Shown piece by piece: positions 1 through 8,621 of a stretch of DNA of 8,863 nucleotides. How positions within the stretch are numbered: the first letter of the stretch is position 1; each line of letters begins with the position of its first letter. Source of the DNA: Pseudomonadales bacterium (GTDB taxonomy: Bacteria; Pseudomonadota; Gammaproteobacteria; Pseudomonadales; JAHEIH01); NCBI GenBank assembly GCA_023255355.1, contig JALRIU010000038.1, forward strand, positions 1-8,863. The letters run 5' to 3'. Below the pieces are notes generated by a model. It ran no database searches, was not told the DNA's origin, and was given only the letters and a program-made list of their open reading frames with translations. A program made the translations under genes and the position numbers.

Positions 1-1563
1 TGAAACAAAGCCTTTGGTGGTATGTTCTATGGCGTTTTCCAATAAATTAATGAGCACTTTTAACAGGTAAACATCATCAGATAACAGCCACCACTCCCTA
101 GTCTCGTCAACATCAATCGCAAAATATAGCTCCGACTTTTCAAGGAGGTCATGTAACATTTTTTGAAGTTTTGCCACCAATTCAGACAAAGAAAACCTAT
201 TTGAAGTGGGAATATAGGTTCCTTTCGCTAGTCGATCTAAAGTCAAAATATCATCTACAGTAGCGCTGATTTGATGCGAAATAATTTCGCCATGACGAAC
301 AGAAAAACTTCTTTCTTTGTGGGCCTGATGCTTTTGTAAGCCAGCCATAATATCTTGCAGCTCTTTAAGAGGATCTTTAAGACTTTTTTCAAATAACCGA
401 AGGAAGCGATCTTTTTTTTCGTTAGCGCGCAGTAATAAGTTTTTACTTGATTCAAGTTCAGATGTTCTAGCAAGAACCATTTTATCCAATTGGTTACGTT
501 GCCAGATAAGCGACAAGCCAAAACCAAACACCAGAAAGGTAATCAACATACCAAGTAAAAAAATATAAAGCGGTTCTATTAGTTTCAAACTTGTCCAAAA
601 CGCTGGTGTAGGTATGTATTCAGTAAAATATAATTTTGATGGCATCAACCTGACATCATAAAACGGTTGGTCTTTTTTAAGAGAAAATTTTTCAGCGCAT
701 TCAGTTAAGCGCTGCCTTCCTTGCAGAGAGAGAACACACCGTTCGTTGTCGTTCTGATAAAAATTGATTATTAAATTTTCTGAGGGGTGATTGATCGGCA
801 GAATACTAAAAACCGCTTGGTAGTAATATTTAAGCGGGATTAGAATATATAACATCTGATCTATAGGCGGTTGATCTTGTACTGTTTTGAATAACAGTAC
901 TGCATCAACTAAATTATCTGGCTCGATATCAGCAAACTTACCCACATTTGATATATCAAATCCTTCTACTGATTGATTTCCCTTCGCATTCAACAATCGT
1001 CTTATAGAATCGTATGACAGTGCTCCCGAGGCAAAATCCAACCCAAGGTATTGTCTGTGAGGCGCTGGATATGCAGTAGAAATCACCCATGCATCGCCAT
1101 TAGCTGACAAATTTTTCATGGCTGTGAAAATAGTGAAATTACTGCCGTAACGATTTTGCATTTCGTGCTCATATGCCACTCTTTCAGCAAGCGGCACACG
1201 ATCGATTAAGCCAATGGTATACAAACCAAGCACATCATTTTGTATACCACGGCTTTCAAAATATTTATCAAACGCATCAATTTGGCTTTGTCTATCGAAC
1301 GTCTGACCATATAGAGACATGAAAGCACTTAAAGAACTCATTTCATGAAAAATCTTTTCAAACAACTGGTCGCGATGTTGCTCGTACTCCACTATTGCAC
1401 TGGTAAAAAAACGTTGTTTAATCGTTTTATTTTGTTGAGCCTGAAGATAACTTAAAACGAAAGAAAGGGCGAAACCTAAAATGCCAACAATAATAACTGA
1501 GGTGTATTTGGAATATGTTGAACTATTTGATGAGTTGATATCAGACAAGAGGTATACAACCAT
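1..1563 (-). CDS. CHASE-domain sensor histidine kinase, partial, phospho-acceptor His apparently replaced
   Basis: The frame is open from ATG 1563 to the left edge (521 residues, C-terminus missing); an in-frame TAG lies five codons upstream of that ATG. Layout: short cytoplasmic N-terminus, membrane helix at about 20-40, an extracytoplasmic region of about 290 residues whose first half (75-150) resembles CHASE sensors (SLSAF, then DRVPLAER and YEHEMQNRYG), second helix at about 329-354, a coiled-coil-like stretch to 385, a HisKA-like region (385-450), then the start of an ATPase domain with N-box LINLLENAIEHT (504-515). Where HisKA proteins read FLxxxSHELRTPL, this reads FLRLFEKSLKDPL (387-399), so Lys393 occupies the phospho-histidine position. 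The G boxes, and any receiver or HPt domain, lie outside the window. It probably senses an unknown periplasmic ligand; whether it autophosphorylates is doubtful. No Shine-Dalgarno is visible; a hairpin abuts the start. Family assignment is fairly sure, activity is not. Confidence 0.85.
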   Translation of the reverse strand, partial: MVVYLLSDINSSNSSTYSKYTSVIIVGILGFALSFVLSYLQAQQNKTIKQRFFTSAIVEYEQHRDQLFEKIFHEMSSLSAFMSLYGQTFDRQSQIDAFDKYFESRGIQNDVLGLYTIGLIDRVPLAERVAYEHEMQNRYGSNFTIFTAMKNLSANGDAWVISTAYPAPHRQYLGLDFASGALSYDSIRRLLNAKGNQSVEGFDISNVGKFADIEPDNLVDAVLLFKTVQDQPPIDQMLYILIPLKYYYQAVFSILPINHPSENLIINFYQNDNERCVLSLQGRQRLTECAEKFSLKKDQPFYDVRLMPSKLYFTEYIPTPAFWTSLKLIEPLYIFLLGMLITFLVFGFGLSLIWQRNQLDKMVLARTSELESSKNLLLRANEKKDRFLRLFEKSLKDPLKELQDIMAGLQKHQAHKERSFSVRHGEIISHQISATVDDILTLDRLAKGTYIPTSNRFSLSELVAKLQKMLHDLLEKSELYFAIDVDETREWWLLSDDVYLLKVLINLLENAIEHTTKGFVS

Positions 1564-1570
1564 TATTTTT

Positions 1571-1603
1571 AGCGACGACTAATGGAATATATCAGTCGTC
1601 GCT
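1571..1603 (-). promoter_or_regulatory. Strong hairpin immediately before the histidine kinase start codon
   Basis: Ten-base perfect inverted arms (AGCGACGACT at 1571-1580 and its complement at 1594-1603). In the minus-strand RNA three more pairs form (one G-U), giving a 13-bp stem with a 7-nt loop that ends 7 bases before ATG 1563. On that strand the hairpin is followed by AAAAATA, not a U-run, so it is not a classical intrinsic terminator for the upstream gene; on the plus strand the tail is only CTTTAT. It could fold over the ribosome-binding region of the kinase or be a protein-binding dyad. The structure is seen; its role is inference. Confidence 0.6.
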
Positions 1604-1634
1604 TTATGAGAGCAAGAAAGTCTGACAGAAGAAA

Positions 1635-1647
1635 CGCTTTAAAAGCG
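1635..1647 (-). terminator. Possible weak intrinsic terminator after the 131-aa gene
   Basis: A 5-bp stem (CGCTT/AAGCG, 3-nt loop) begins 19 bases past the stop codon of the acidic-tail gene and is followed on the minus strand by TTTCTTCT. The stem is short and the T-run is interrupted, so termination would be partial at best and read-through into the kinase gene is likely. Confidence 0.3.
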
Positions 1648-1665
1648 AATACTATGACGTTTTAC

Positions 1666-2061
1666 TTAGTCATCTAAGTCCAAATCAAAATCAGCAAAGC
1701 TTTCATCATCATCGCTATCATTATTATCGTATTCATCGATGTTATTGCGCGGACGTCCAGTGGGGGCGCTAGCAGGCGCACGTGAACTCGGGGTGTTAGC
1801 ACGAATAAATTCTTTCTTAACACCTTCCCATTGCTCGTGAATGGCAGACTGGATAGCAGCCATTTCTTCATCGGTTAACTCTCTCAACCTTGGAGACACC
1901 ATATCGTATACGTATTGCACAACTTGGCCACGATCATGGTTGTAAAGATAGAGTTTACCTTTTGGGGCCTCAGGTAATTCAGGATCAAAAACTACAGTAT
2001 TACTAAAGGATGGCGTATCAAGTTTGCCATACCAAGGGGTCTTACGGTTTGTATTCAGCAT
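1666..2061 (-). CDS. Unrecognised small protein with disordered linker and acidic tail
   Basis: A 131-residue protein I do not recognise. Residues 1-87 look folded: a basic, aromatic N-terminus (RKTPWYGKL), a probable beta-rich part (FDPELPEAPKGKLYLYNHDRG, 25-45) and a helical part (60-86, with LTDEEMAAIQSAIHEQW). Residues 88-107 are rich in Ser, Ala, Pro and Arg and look disordered. Residues 108-131 are almost all Asp, Glu and Asn and end in DFDLDLDD. There is no signal peptide or membrane helix, so it should be cytosolic. The start is supported by GAGG (2071-2074) nine bases before ATG. It has its own promoter and a dyad at the predicted transcription start, and lies upstream of the histidine kinase in the same direction. 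The layout (domain, flexible linker, acidic tip) is seen in proteins that recruit partners through an acidic tail, but no function is assigned here. Confidence 0.75.
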   Translation of the reverse strand: MLNTNRKTPWYGKLDTPSFSNTVVFDPELPEAPKGKLYLYNHDRGQVVQYVYDMVSPRLRELTDEEMAAIQSAIHEQWEGVKKEFIRANTPSSRAPASAPTGRPRNNIDEYDNNDSDDDESFADFDLDLDD

Positions 2062-2153
2062 AAATATCTGCCTCGCATCGAATCACAATACTCCGAATCG
2101 CTATACACGATTACGTCGACTGGCGAGCTGGATTAGCAGCTCTAGATATCAGT

Positions 2154-2174
2154 TAAAACGTAAACAACGTTTTA
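2154..2174. promoter_or_regulatory. Perfect 8-bp dyad at the predicted transcription start (putative operator)
   Basis: TAAAACGT (2154-2161) and its exact complement ACGTTTTA (2167-2174) flank a 5-base spacer. The dyad starts about eight bases downstream of the -10 box of the promoter for the acidic-tail gene, so it covers about +1 to +21. That position is typical of a repressor operator; it could instead fold as an RNA hairpin at the 5' end of the transcript. The binding protein is unknown. Confidence 0.5.
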
Positions 2175-2181
2175 CATTTGC

Positions 2182-2210
2182 CTTATACGGTTAATTTTTT
2201 TCTTTGGCAA
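2182..2210 (-). promoter_or_regulatory. Near-consensus sigma-70 promoter for the acidic-tail gene
   Basis: On the minus strand, -35 TTGCCA (2205-2210) and -10 TATAAG (2182-2187) are separated by exactly 17 bases; each box matches consensus at five of six positions. The spacer is A-rich. Transcription should start near 2175, giving a leader of about 114 bases before ATG 2061. The promoter lies just past the stop codon of the quinone oxidoreductase gene, so the acidic-tail gene can be expressed independently of it. Confidence 0.65.
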
Positions 2211-2232
2211 CTTTTTTTTAAAAAATATTAAA

Positions 2233-3222
2233 CTATTTGATCTCCATAATAATTTTTCCAATATGCTGGCCACTTTCCAAGCGTTCATGGGCACCAATAA
2301 TGTCCTGCCAAGGATAAATTTTAGTGACGACAGGCTTGATCATTTTCGATTCTATTTTCGGCCATACTTGGGTCTGCAATTGCTCCGCAATTGACGCCTT
2401 TTCTTGGCTTGATCTTGGTCTCAAGGTTGAACCAGTTATTATAAGGCGCTTGATCATAACCATAGTGAAGTTAACATTTGCTTGGGCACCATTAAGATAC
2501 GCAATGTTGATTATCCGGCCATCCATCGCTGCAATATCTATATTACCTTGAATGTAATCGCCGCCTACCATGTCTAAAATGATATCGACTCGTTTTTTAC
2601 CCAAGTATTCTTTGCAGGCGTCAACGAAGTTTTGAGTACGATAGTTAATTGCCAGATCAGCACCTAAGGCCTCACAAAAACGACATTTTTCGTCAGTGCC
2701 TGCGGTCACAATCACTTGTGCACCAAAGACTTTAGCGAGTTGAATAGCCGCCACACCAATACCACTACTCCCCCCGTGCACGAGAAATACATCGCCCTCT
2801 TTTAGCTGTCCTGTCATAAATACGTTTGACCAGACAGTAAAATAGGTTTCTGGTAATGATGCCGCCTCAACAAGATTAAGACCCTTAGGGATTGGTAGAC
2901 ATTGATTAGCTGGCACAGCAACATATTCTGCATAAGCTCCGCCATTGCATAGGCAACATACTTTGTCACTTATAGACCATGAAGATACCCCTTCACCTAG
3001 GGCTACAATTTCTCCAGCGGCCTCTAAACCTAAAATTGGCGATGCGCCTGGTGGCGGTGGATATGCGCCCATGCGCTGTAAGATATCGGGGCGGTTTACA
3101 CCAAAAGCCGCCACTTTTATCAGCACTTCGCCTGCTTTCGGGACGGGACATTCCCCCTCTACCATGATCATCTGATGGGGTTCCCCAGGCTGTTTTAAGG
3201 CAATATGGTGCATCGTAGTCAT
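2233..3222 (-). CDS. NAD(P)H quinone oxidoreductase, PIG3 family (zinc-free MDR)
   Basis: A 329-residue cytosolic medium-chain reductase expected to reduce quinones or other alpha,beta-unsaturated carbonyls with NADPH. The N-terminal GroES-like part has the family signature NRPDILQRMGAYPPPPGASP (43-62) followed by GLEAAG. The Rossmann domain has the nucleotide-binding turn HGGSSGIG (149-156). ITGSTLRPRS (262-271) is characteristic of the PIG3 subfamily. The cysteine and histidine ligands of zinc alcohol dehydrogenases are not seen, as expected for this branch. The frame extends upstream to ATG 3255 (340 aa), but the extra 11 residues do not match the family; I prefer ATG 3222, which has GGAG 12 bases upstream, a rather long spacing. 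ATG 3213 is also possible. It is divergent from the MFS gene, and no obvious terminator follows it. Confidence 0.9.
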   Translation of the reverse strand: MTTMHHIALKQPGEPHQMIMVEGECPVPKAGEVLIKVAAFGVNRPDILQRMGAYPPPPGASPILGLEAAGEIVALGEGVSSWSISDKVCCLCNGGAYAEYVAVPANQCLPIPKGLNLVEAASLPETYFTVWSNVFMTGQLKEGDVFLVHGGSSGIGVAAIQLAKVFGAQVIVTAGTDEKCRFCEALGADLAINYRTQNFVDACKEYLGKKRVDIILDMVGGDYIQGNIDIAAMDGRIINIAYLNGAQANVNFTMVMIKRLIITGSTLRPRSSQEKASIAEQLQTQVWPKIESKMIKPVVTKIYPWQDIIGAHERLESGQHIGKIIMEIK

Positions 3223-3238
3223 CTTGTAAATTATCTCC

Positions 3239-3267
3239 ATCACAGCAAGGCACAATGTGTTTATAAT
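3239..3267 (+). promoter_or_regulatory. Candidate promoter for the MFS transporter gene
   Basis: A perfect -10 box TATAAT (3262-3267) lies 17 bases downstream of a fair -35 match, ATCACA (3239-3244). Predicted start is near 3274, about 29 bases before ATG 3303. The same AT-rich block reads TATAAA on the minus strand (3261-3266) and may help the divergent oxidoreductase gene, but without a good -35. Confidence 0.45.
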
Positions 3268-3302
3268 TGAGTGTTTACGAGCATAGCATTATCTAATACC
3301 CC

Positions 3303-4499
3303 ATGACTTCAACTTCTTTACATCCAAATCACTTAACAAGACAACAGCTTGTATTGCTGTCGATAGCGATGTATGTCATTAGCATGGGACAAACACTTAT
3401 TTTTGCGATTCTACCGGCTTTGGGAAGAGAAGTTGGCCTAAGAGAAATGCAGATTAATCTCATTATTTCCGTCTCGGCGCTGCTGTTTTCATTTATGAGC
3501 TCTCGCTGGGGCCGACAAAGTGATCAGTGGGGCCGCAAACGCGTTATATTGATCGGTCTTCTCGGCTATGGAATAGGCAATGCCGTGTTTGCCTATGGTT
3601 TTCATCTTGGACTTTCAGGTCTGTTAGCAGGTACTGCATTTTATCTGACGTTATTTGCTATTCGGCTTAGTCAGTCATTTCTTATGTCTGCAACCTCGCC
3701 AGCCATTGGCGCCTATGTTGCAGATCACACATCTCCCCAATTACGGACGAAAAGTTTCGCCAAAGTGGGCGCTGCTAATAACCTTGGTACAATTACTGGC
3801 CCCATCGTCGCGAGTATTTTTGTTGGGTTGAGTTTGTTAGCCCCCCTATTGGTTGCGTCTTTGGTTACGTTGTTAGCTGCGTTAATTATTGCCTGGAGAC
3901 TACCCAATAATTCAATCCCTAAATTAGAGCAGCGCGCTAAACTGCGCTATAACGATAAGCGCTACCGGCATTATATTATCGCAACATTTGGCGTCTTTTT
4001 ATGTTTTTCGAGCATGCAACAAACGATAGGTTTTACCCTACAGGACAGCCTATCTTTGAACGCTGCAAAGACAGTAATTTATACGGGCATCGTATTGATG
4101 GTCAGCGCCATCTGCTCAGTGTTTTCTCAAATGATCTTGGTGCAGCGTGTTAATTTAAAGCCATTACAATTTATCCGTCGCGGGGTCAGTGCGATGGTCA
4201 TTGGTATGATTGTCATCGTTATCTTTGAAGGCTTTGTTAGCATGCTTGTGGGGATGAGTTTGATGGGAATCGGTTTGGGACTAACCATGCCAAACGTTTA
4301 TTCTGGCGCCTCTTTAACCGTCGAAAGCTATGACCAAGGCGCCATATCAGGTTTAGTTGCATCAGTACCTAGCATGGGATTTATCATTGGCCCGGTACTC
4401 GCAGGTAGCCTTTATCAAATCAGTCCAACCTATCCACACTGGTTTGCCACAGCGATTATCGCGGGTACCGCGTTTTGGCTACTGTACCGCAGGCATTAA
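3303..4499 (+). CDS. MFS transporter, probably DHA1-type drug/H+ antiporter
   Basis: A 398-residue inner-membrane protein with about 12 hydrophobic helices in two halves around a basic cytoplasmic loop (about 199-223). The loop between helices 2 and 3 has the MFS motif A as RWGRQSDQWGRKR (68-80). Helix 5 carries a motif-C-like stretch, LGTITGP (161-167), typical of proton-driven exporters, and the second half has a similar MGFIIGP (358-364). Length fits the roughly 400-residue, 12-helix family. The substrate cannot be read from sequence; efflux of small toxic compounds is the default guess. No clear Shine-Dalgarno precedes ATG 3303, but the next ATG, codon 23, would cut into helix 1. Divergence from a quinone oxidoreductase could mean a shared response to quinone or xenobiotic stress, which is inference. 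Its stop codon overlaps that of the converging lipoprotein gene. Confidence 0.9.
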   Translation: MTSTSLHPNHLTRQQLVLLSIAMYVISMGQTLIFAILPALGREVGLREMQINLIISVSALLFSFMSSRWGRQSDQWGRKRVILIGLLGYGIGNAVFAYGFHLGLSGLLAGTAFYLTLFAIRLSQSFLMSATSPAIGAYVADHTSPQLRTKSFAKVGAANNLGTITGPIVASIFVGLSLLAPLLVASLVTLLAALIIAWRLPNNSIPKLEQRAKLRYNDKRYRHYIIATFGVFLCFSSMQQTIGFTLQDSLSLNAAKTVIYTGIVLMVSAICSVFSQMILVQRVNLKPLQFIRRGVSAMVIGMIVIVIFEGFVSMLVGMSLMGIGLGLTMPNVYSGASLTVESYDQGAISGLVASVPSMGFIIGPVLAGSLYQISPTYPHWFATAIIAGTAFWLLYRRH

Positions 4500-5104
4500 A
4501 ACCAGTCTAACCAACCACTGCGTTTAAAGCGCTTCTGGCAGCCTTGTAGTTGTTTTTTATAACTATCCGCGCGCCGCTGTACTTTTGCCGCGACTTCCTT
4601 TAGCCATTTTTTACTGTTGTAGGTTTTACGATTAAAACCGCCATGGCCCTCGTGGTAGGCCAGGTATGAATTATAGGTATCGCCACGAGCAATACCGCAG
4701 CGTTTATAGGATGTATTGGTGTACCAACCAACAAAGTCTGCAGCATCTTCGAAATCGTCTCGATCTGCCCCATAGGCACCCGTGGCGCGCTCGTATGTCT
4801 CCCAGGTTTCATCTTTTGCCTGCGGATAACCATATGCACTGGATAATCGTGGGCCTGGAATAAACCATAAGATTTTACGGCGCGGTGGTTGAGCATCAGC
4901 TACAAAACTGGACTCTTGATGCATAATTGCCATGATATCTTGAATAGGCACATTCCATTCTTCTGAAGCATCAGCAACGTCATCGTACCAATCGTCTTTC
5001 TCATCGAACATATCACAGATATCATTAACATTACTTGGTGGTGATGTTGTACACGCTGGCAATAATATGATTGCCGCTAAAATTATAAGAAAACGATTAA
5101 ACAT
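4496..5104 (-). CDS. Lipoprotein with lysozyme-like transglycosylase (SLT) domain
   Basis: A 202-residue protein with a lipoprotein signal: short basic N-terminus, hydrophobic core, lipobox LPAC with Cys18 as the lipidated residue. Asn-Asp and other residues follow rather than Asp at +2, so sorting to the outer membrane is likely. The mature part reads as a small lytic-transglycosylase fold: MHQESSF (61-67) with Glu64 as the presumed catalytic acid, SSAYGYPQ (88-95) in place of the usual GLMQ motif, and YLAYHEGHGGF (147-157) in place of AYNAGPG. It should cleave or bind peptidoglycan in the periplasm. Three more cysteines (30, 136, 189) could form a disulfide. Shine-Dalgarno AAGGGG overlaps the ligA stop and lies six bases before ATG, so the gene is probably co-translated with ligA. 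The altered motifs leave enzymatic activity less certain than the fold. Confidence 0.8.
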   Translation of the reverse strand: MFNRFLIILAAIILLPACTTSPPSNVNDICDMFDEKDDWYDDVADASEEWNVPIQDIMAIMHQESSFVADAQPPRRKILWFIPGPRLSSAYGYPQAKDETWETYERATGAYGADRDDFEDAADFVGWYTNTSYKRCGIARGDTYNSYLAYHEGHGGFNRKTYNSKKWLKEVAAKVQRRADSYKKQLQGCQKRFKRSGWLDWF

Positions 5105-5110
5105 TTAATA

Positions 5111-5116
5111 CCCCTT
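5111..5116 (-). promoter_or_regulatory. Shine-Dalgarno of the lipoprotein gene overlapping the ligA stop codon
   Basis: AAGGGG on the minus strand, six bases before ATG 5104, shares its first two bases with the ligA stop TAA (5115-5117). This arrangement suggests translational coupling of the two genes. Confidence 0.6.
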
Positions 5117-7130
5117 AGGATTCTAGTTCAGCCAGACGAATAGCAAACTGATCCTCGTCTAGCACTTCGATATCCAACTCAGTGGCTTTTTTCAATTTAG
5201 AACCGGCACCAGGTCCTGCTACCACCCATGACGTGTTGGCAGAGACACTACCGGCAACTTTAGCCCCTAAATTTTGTAAGCGTTGCTTAGCTTCGCTGCG
5301 CGAAAATTGCTCTAACTTACCCGTTAAAACAATGGTTTGTCCGGCCAATGGTTGTGCTTCATTTTGTACCATAGCTGGCCAGTGAATGCCTGCAGCAATC
5401 AACGACTCAATAGACGTCTGATTTGCCTCTTGCTGCATAAAATGAAAGATATGCCCGGCCACAATAGGCCCAATATCCTCAATCTCTTGTAGAGCTTCCT
5501 CACTAGCCGTGTAAAGTGATGCGATATCACCAAAATGGCGAGCAAGATTAAGCGCGGTAGCCTCGCCGACTTCGCGAATACCTAATGAAAATAAGAACCT
5601 CGGTAAAGTCGTATACTTAGCTTTCTCGATAGCATCCAATAAATTCTGTGCAGACTTATCCCCCATCCGATCCATATCAGCGATGCGTTCAAGATCGAGA
5701 TGAAATAGATCGGCTAATTCAACGATGATGCCTTCATCAACCATTTGCTCGACAAGCTTGTCGCCGAGACCTTCAATATCCATGGCTTTGCGAGAGGCGA
5801 AATGTTTTATCATCTCCTTACGCTGCGCGCTACATACTAAGCCACCGGTACAACGGGTCACCGCCTCACCCGGTAGGCGCTCCACATCAGACGCGCAAAT
5901 TGGACACTGATTCGGGAAAACAATCTCGACGCTATCGGCTGGACGTCTTTCTAACACAGCCCTAACAACCTGCGGTATAACATCACCAGCGCGACGCACG
6001 ATAACGCTATCACCAATGTGTACTTGCAAACGCTCAATTTCATCGGCGTTATGAAGGGTGGCATTACTGACAGTAACACCACCGACAAAAACGGGTTTTA
6101 AGCGCGCAACTGGTGTCAACACACCTGTGCGTCCTACCTGAAAATCGACCCCGAGTAAGGTAGTCATTTCTTCTTGCGCTGGGAACTTATGGGCAATAGC
6201 CCAGCGAGGGGCACGCGAAACAAAGCCAAGCCTTTTTTGTGAAGCGATATCATTAACCTTAAACACAATACCATCAATGTCATAGGCCAGCTGGTCGCGT
6301 TTATTTAAAAGATACTGATAATACTCTGCGCAGCCTTTAATACCCTTTACTACCTGAGACTCACTATTTATCCGTAAACCCCAAGTGTGTAATTGATCCA
6401 AAATAGCGCTATGTTGCTTTGGTAACTCACCGTCCTTAACCAAACCCACAGCATAGCAACACATTTGCAAAGGCCGTTGTGCGGTTATATTAGGATCAAG
6501 CTGACGGAGACTCCCAGCAGCTGCATTTCGAGGGTTTACAAAAGTTTTTTCACCAGCCGCCATTGCTTTGGCATTTAATGCATCAAACCCTTGCTTCGGC
6601 ATATAGATTTCGCCGCGCACTTCTAAGGTTTTAGGATAACCCTGACCGCGCAGTCGTAATGGTATCGAAGGAATCGTTCTAACGTTGGCAGTGATATCTT
6701 CACCGGTTGAGCCGTCACCGCGCGTTGCACCGCGTTGCAGAATGCCGTCGATGTATAACAAACTGACAGCAATGCCATCAAGTTTTGGCTCACAAGCAAA
6801 CTCAATCGTCTCGTTACTGTTTAACCAATCATGAATACGTCTTTCAAAGGCCTGCATATCCTCGTGAGAAAATGCATTATCAAGGGAGAGCATTGGCACA
6901 TCGTGACTAACTTGTTGAAAGCCTTTTAACGCTTCGCCTCCAACGCGCTTTGTCGGCGAGTCATCGCTGGCTAATTCAGGGTAGGCCGTCTCTAACTCGC
7001 GCAAGCGGGTCATCAAACGATCATAGTGGGCATCAGGAACCGATGGATCATCTAGGACATAATAACGGTAGTTGTGCTCTTCAATTTCACTGCGCAGTGC
7101 AGTAACTTCTTCTGCAGCAAATAGATCCAT
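5115..7130 (-). CDS. ligA: NAD-dependent DNA ligase LigA
   Basis: A 671-residue, apparently complete enzyme matching the length of E. coli LigA. It seals nicks between Okazaki fragments and in repair, using NAD+. Domain Ia (1-70) has the NMN-binding HNYRYYVLDDPSVPDAHYD. The adenylation domain carries KLDG with the nucleophile Lys116, and GIVFKVND around Lys291. An OB-fold follows (about 318-400). A zinc finger has Cys409, Cys412, Cys427 and Cys433, with spacing identical to the family. Helix-hairpin-helix repeats occupy about 440-580 (LFSLGIREVGEATA at 513-526), and a BRCT domain 593-671 includes VLTGKLEQFSR. No key residue is missing. ATG 7130 lies six bases after the zipA stop, so the two genes form an operon; only the G-rich end of zipA (GGGTGG) could act as ribosome-binding site. 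Confidence 0.98.
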   Translation of the reverse strand: MDLFAAEEVTALRSEIEEHNYRYYVLDDPSVPDAHYDRLMTRLRELETAYPELASDDSPTKRVGGEALKGFQQVSHDVPMLSLDNAFSHEDMQAFERRIHDWLNSNETIEFACEPKLDGIAVSLLYIDGILQRGATRGDGSTGEDITANVRTIPSIPLRLRGQGYPKTLEVRGEIYMPKQGFDALNAKAMAAGEKTFVNPRNAAAGSLRQLDPNITAQRPLQMCCYAVGLVKDGELPKQHSAILDQLHTWGLRINSESQVVKGIKGCAEYYQYLLNKRDQLAYDIDGIVFKVNDIASQKRLGFVSRAPRWAIAHKFPAQEEMTTLLGVDFQVGRTGVLTPVARLKPVFVGGVTVSNATLHNADEIERLQVHIGDSVIVRRAGDVIPQVVRAVLERRPADSVEIVFPNQCPICASDVERLPGEAVTRCTGGLVCSAQRKEMIKHFASRKAMDIEGLGDKLVEQMVDEGIIVELADLFHLDLERIADMDRMGDKSAQNLLDAIEKAKYTTLPRFLFSLGIREVGEATALNLARHFGDIASLYTASEEALQEIEDIGPIVAGHIFHFMQQEANQTSIESLIAAGIHWPAMVQNEAQPLAGQTIVLTGKLEQFSRSEAKQRLQNLGAKVAGSVSANTSWVVAGPGAGSKLKKATELDIEVLDEDQFAIRLAELES

Positions 7131-7136
7131 TAAAAA

Positions 7137-8621
<1,485 letters not shown>

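Noticed and set aside
412..419. Run of eight A residues (minus strand) just before the kinase H-box as a frameshift or slippery site
   Set aside because: The frame is the same and sensible on both sides of the run, so neither a sequencing frameshift nor programmed slippage is needed.
255..527. A 90-aa minus-strand frame inside the kinase region
   Set aside because: It is another frame of the histidine kinase, which is continuous from 1563 to the window edge with recognisable motifs.
2191..2231. A/T-only inverted repeat after the quinone oxidoreductase as a terminator
   Set aside because: The arms (TTAAT-T6 and A6-TATTAA) contain no G-C pair, are imperfect, and overlap the -35 box of the next gene's promoter.
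3223..3255. Upstream start ATG 3255 for the quinone oxidoreductase
   Set aside because: The extra 11 residues have no family match and no ribosome-binding site precedes that ATG; ATG 3222 gives the usual length.
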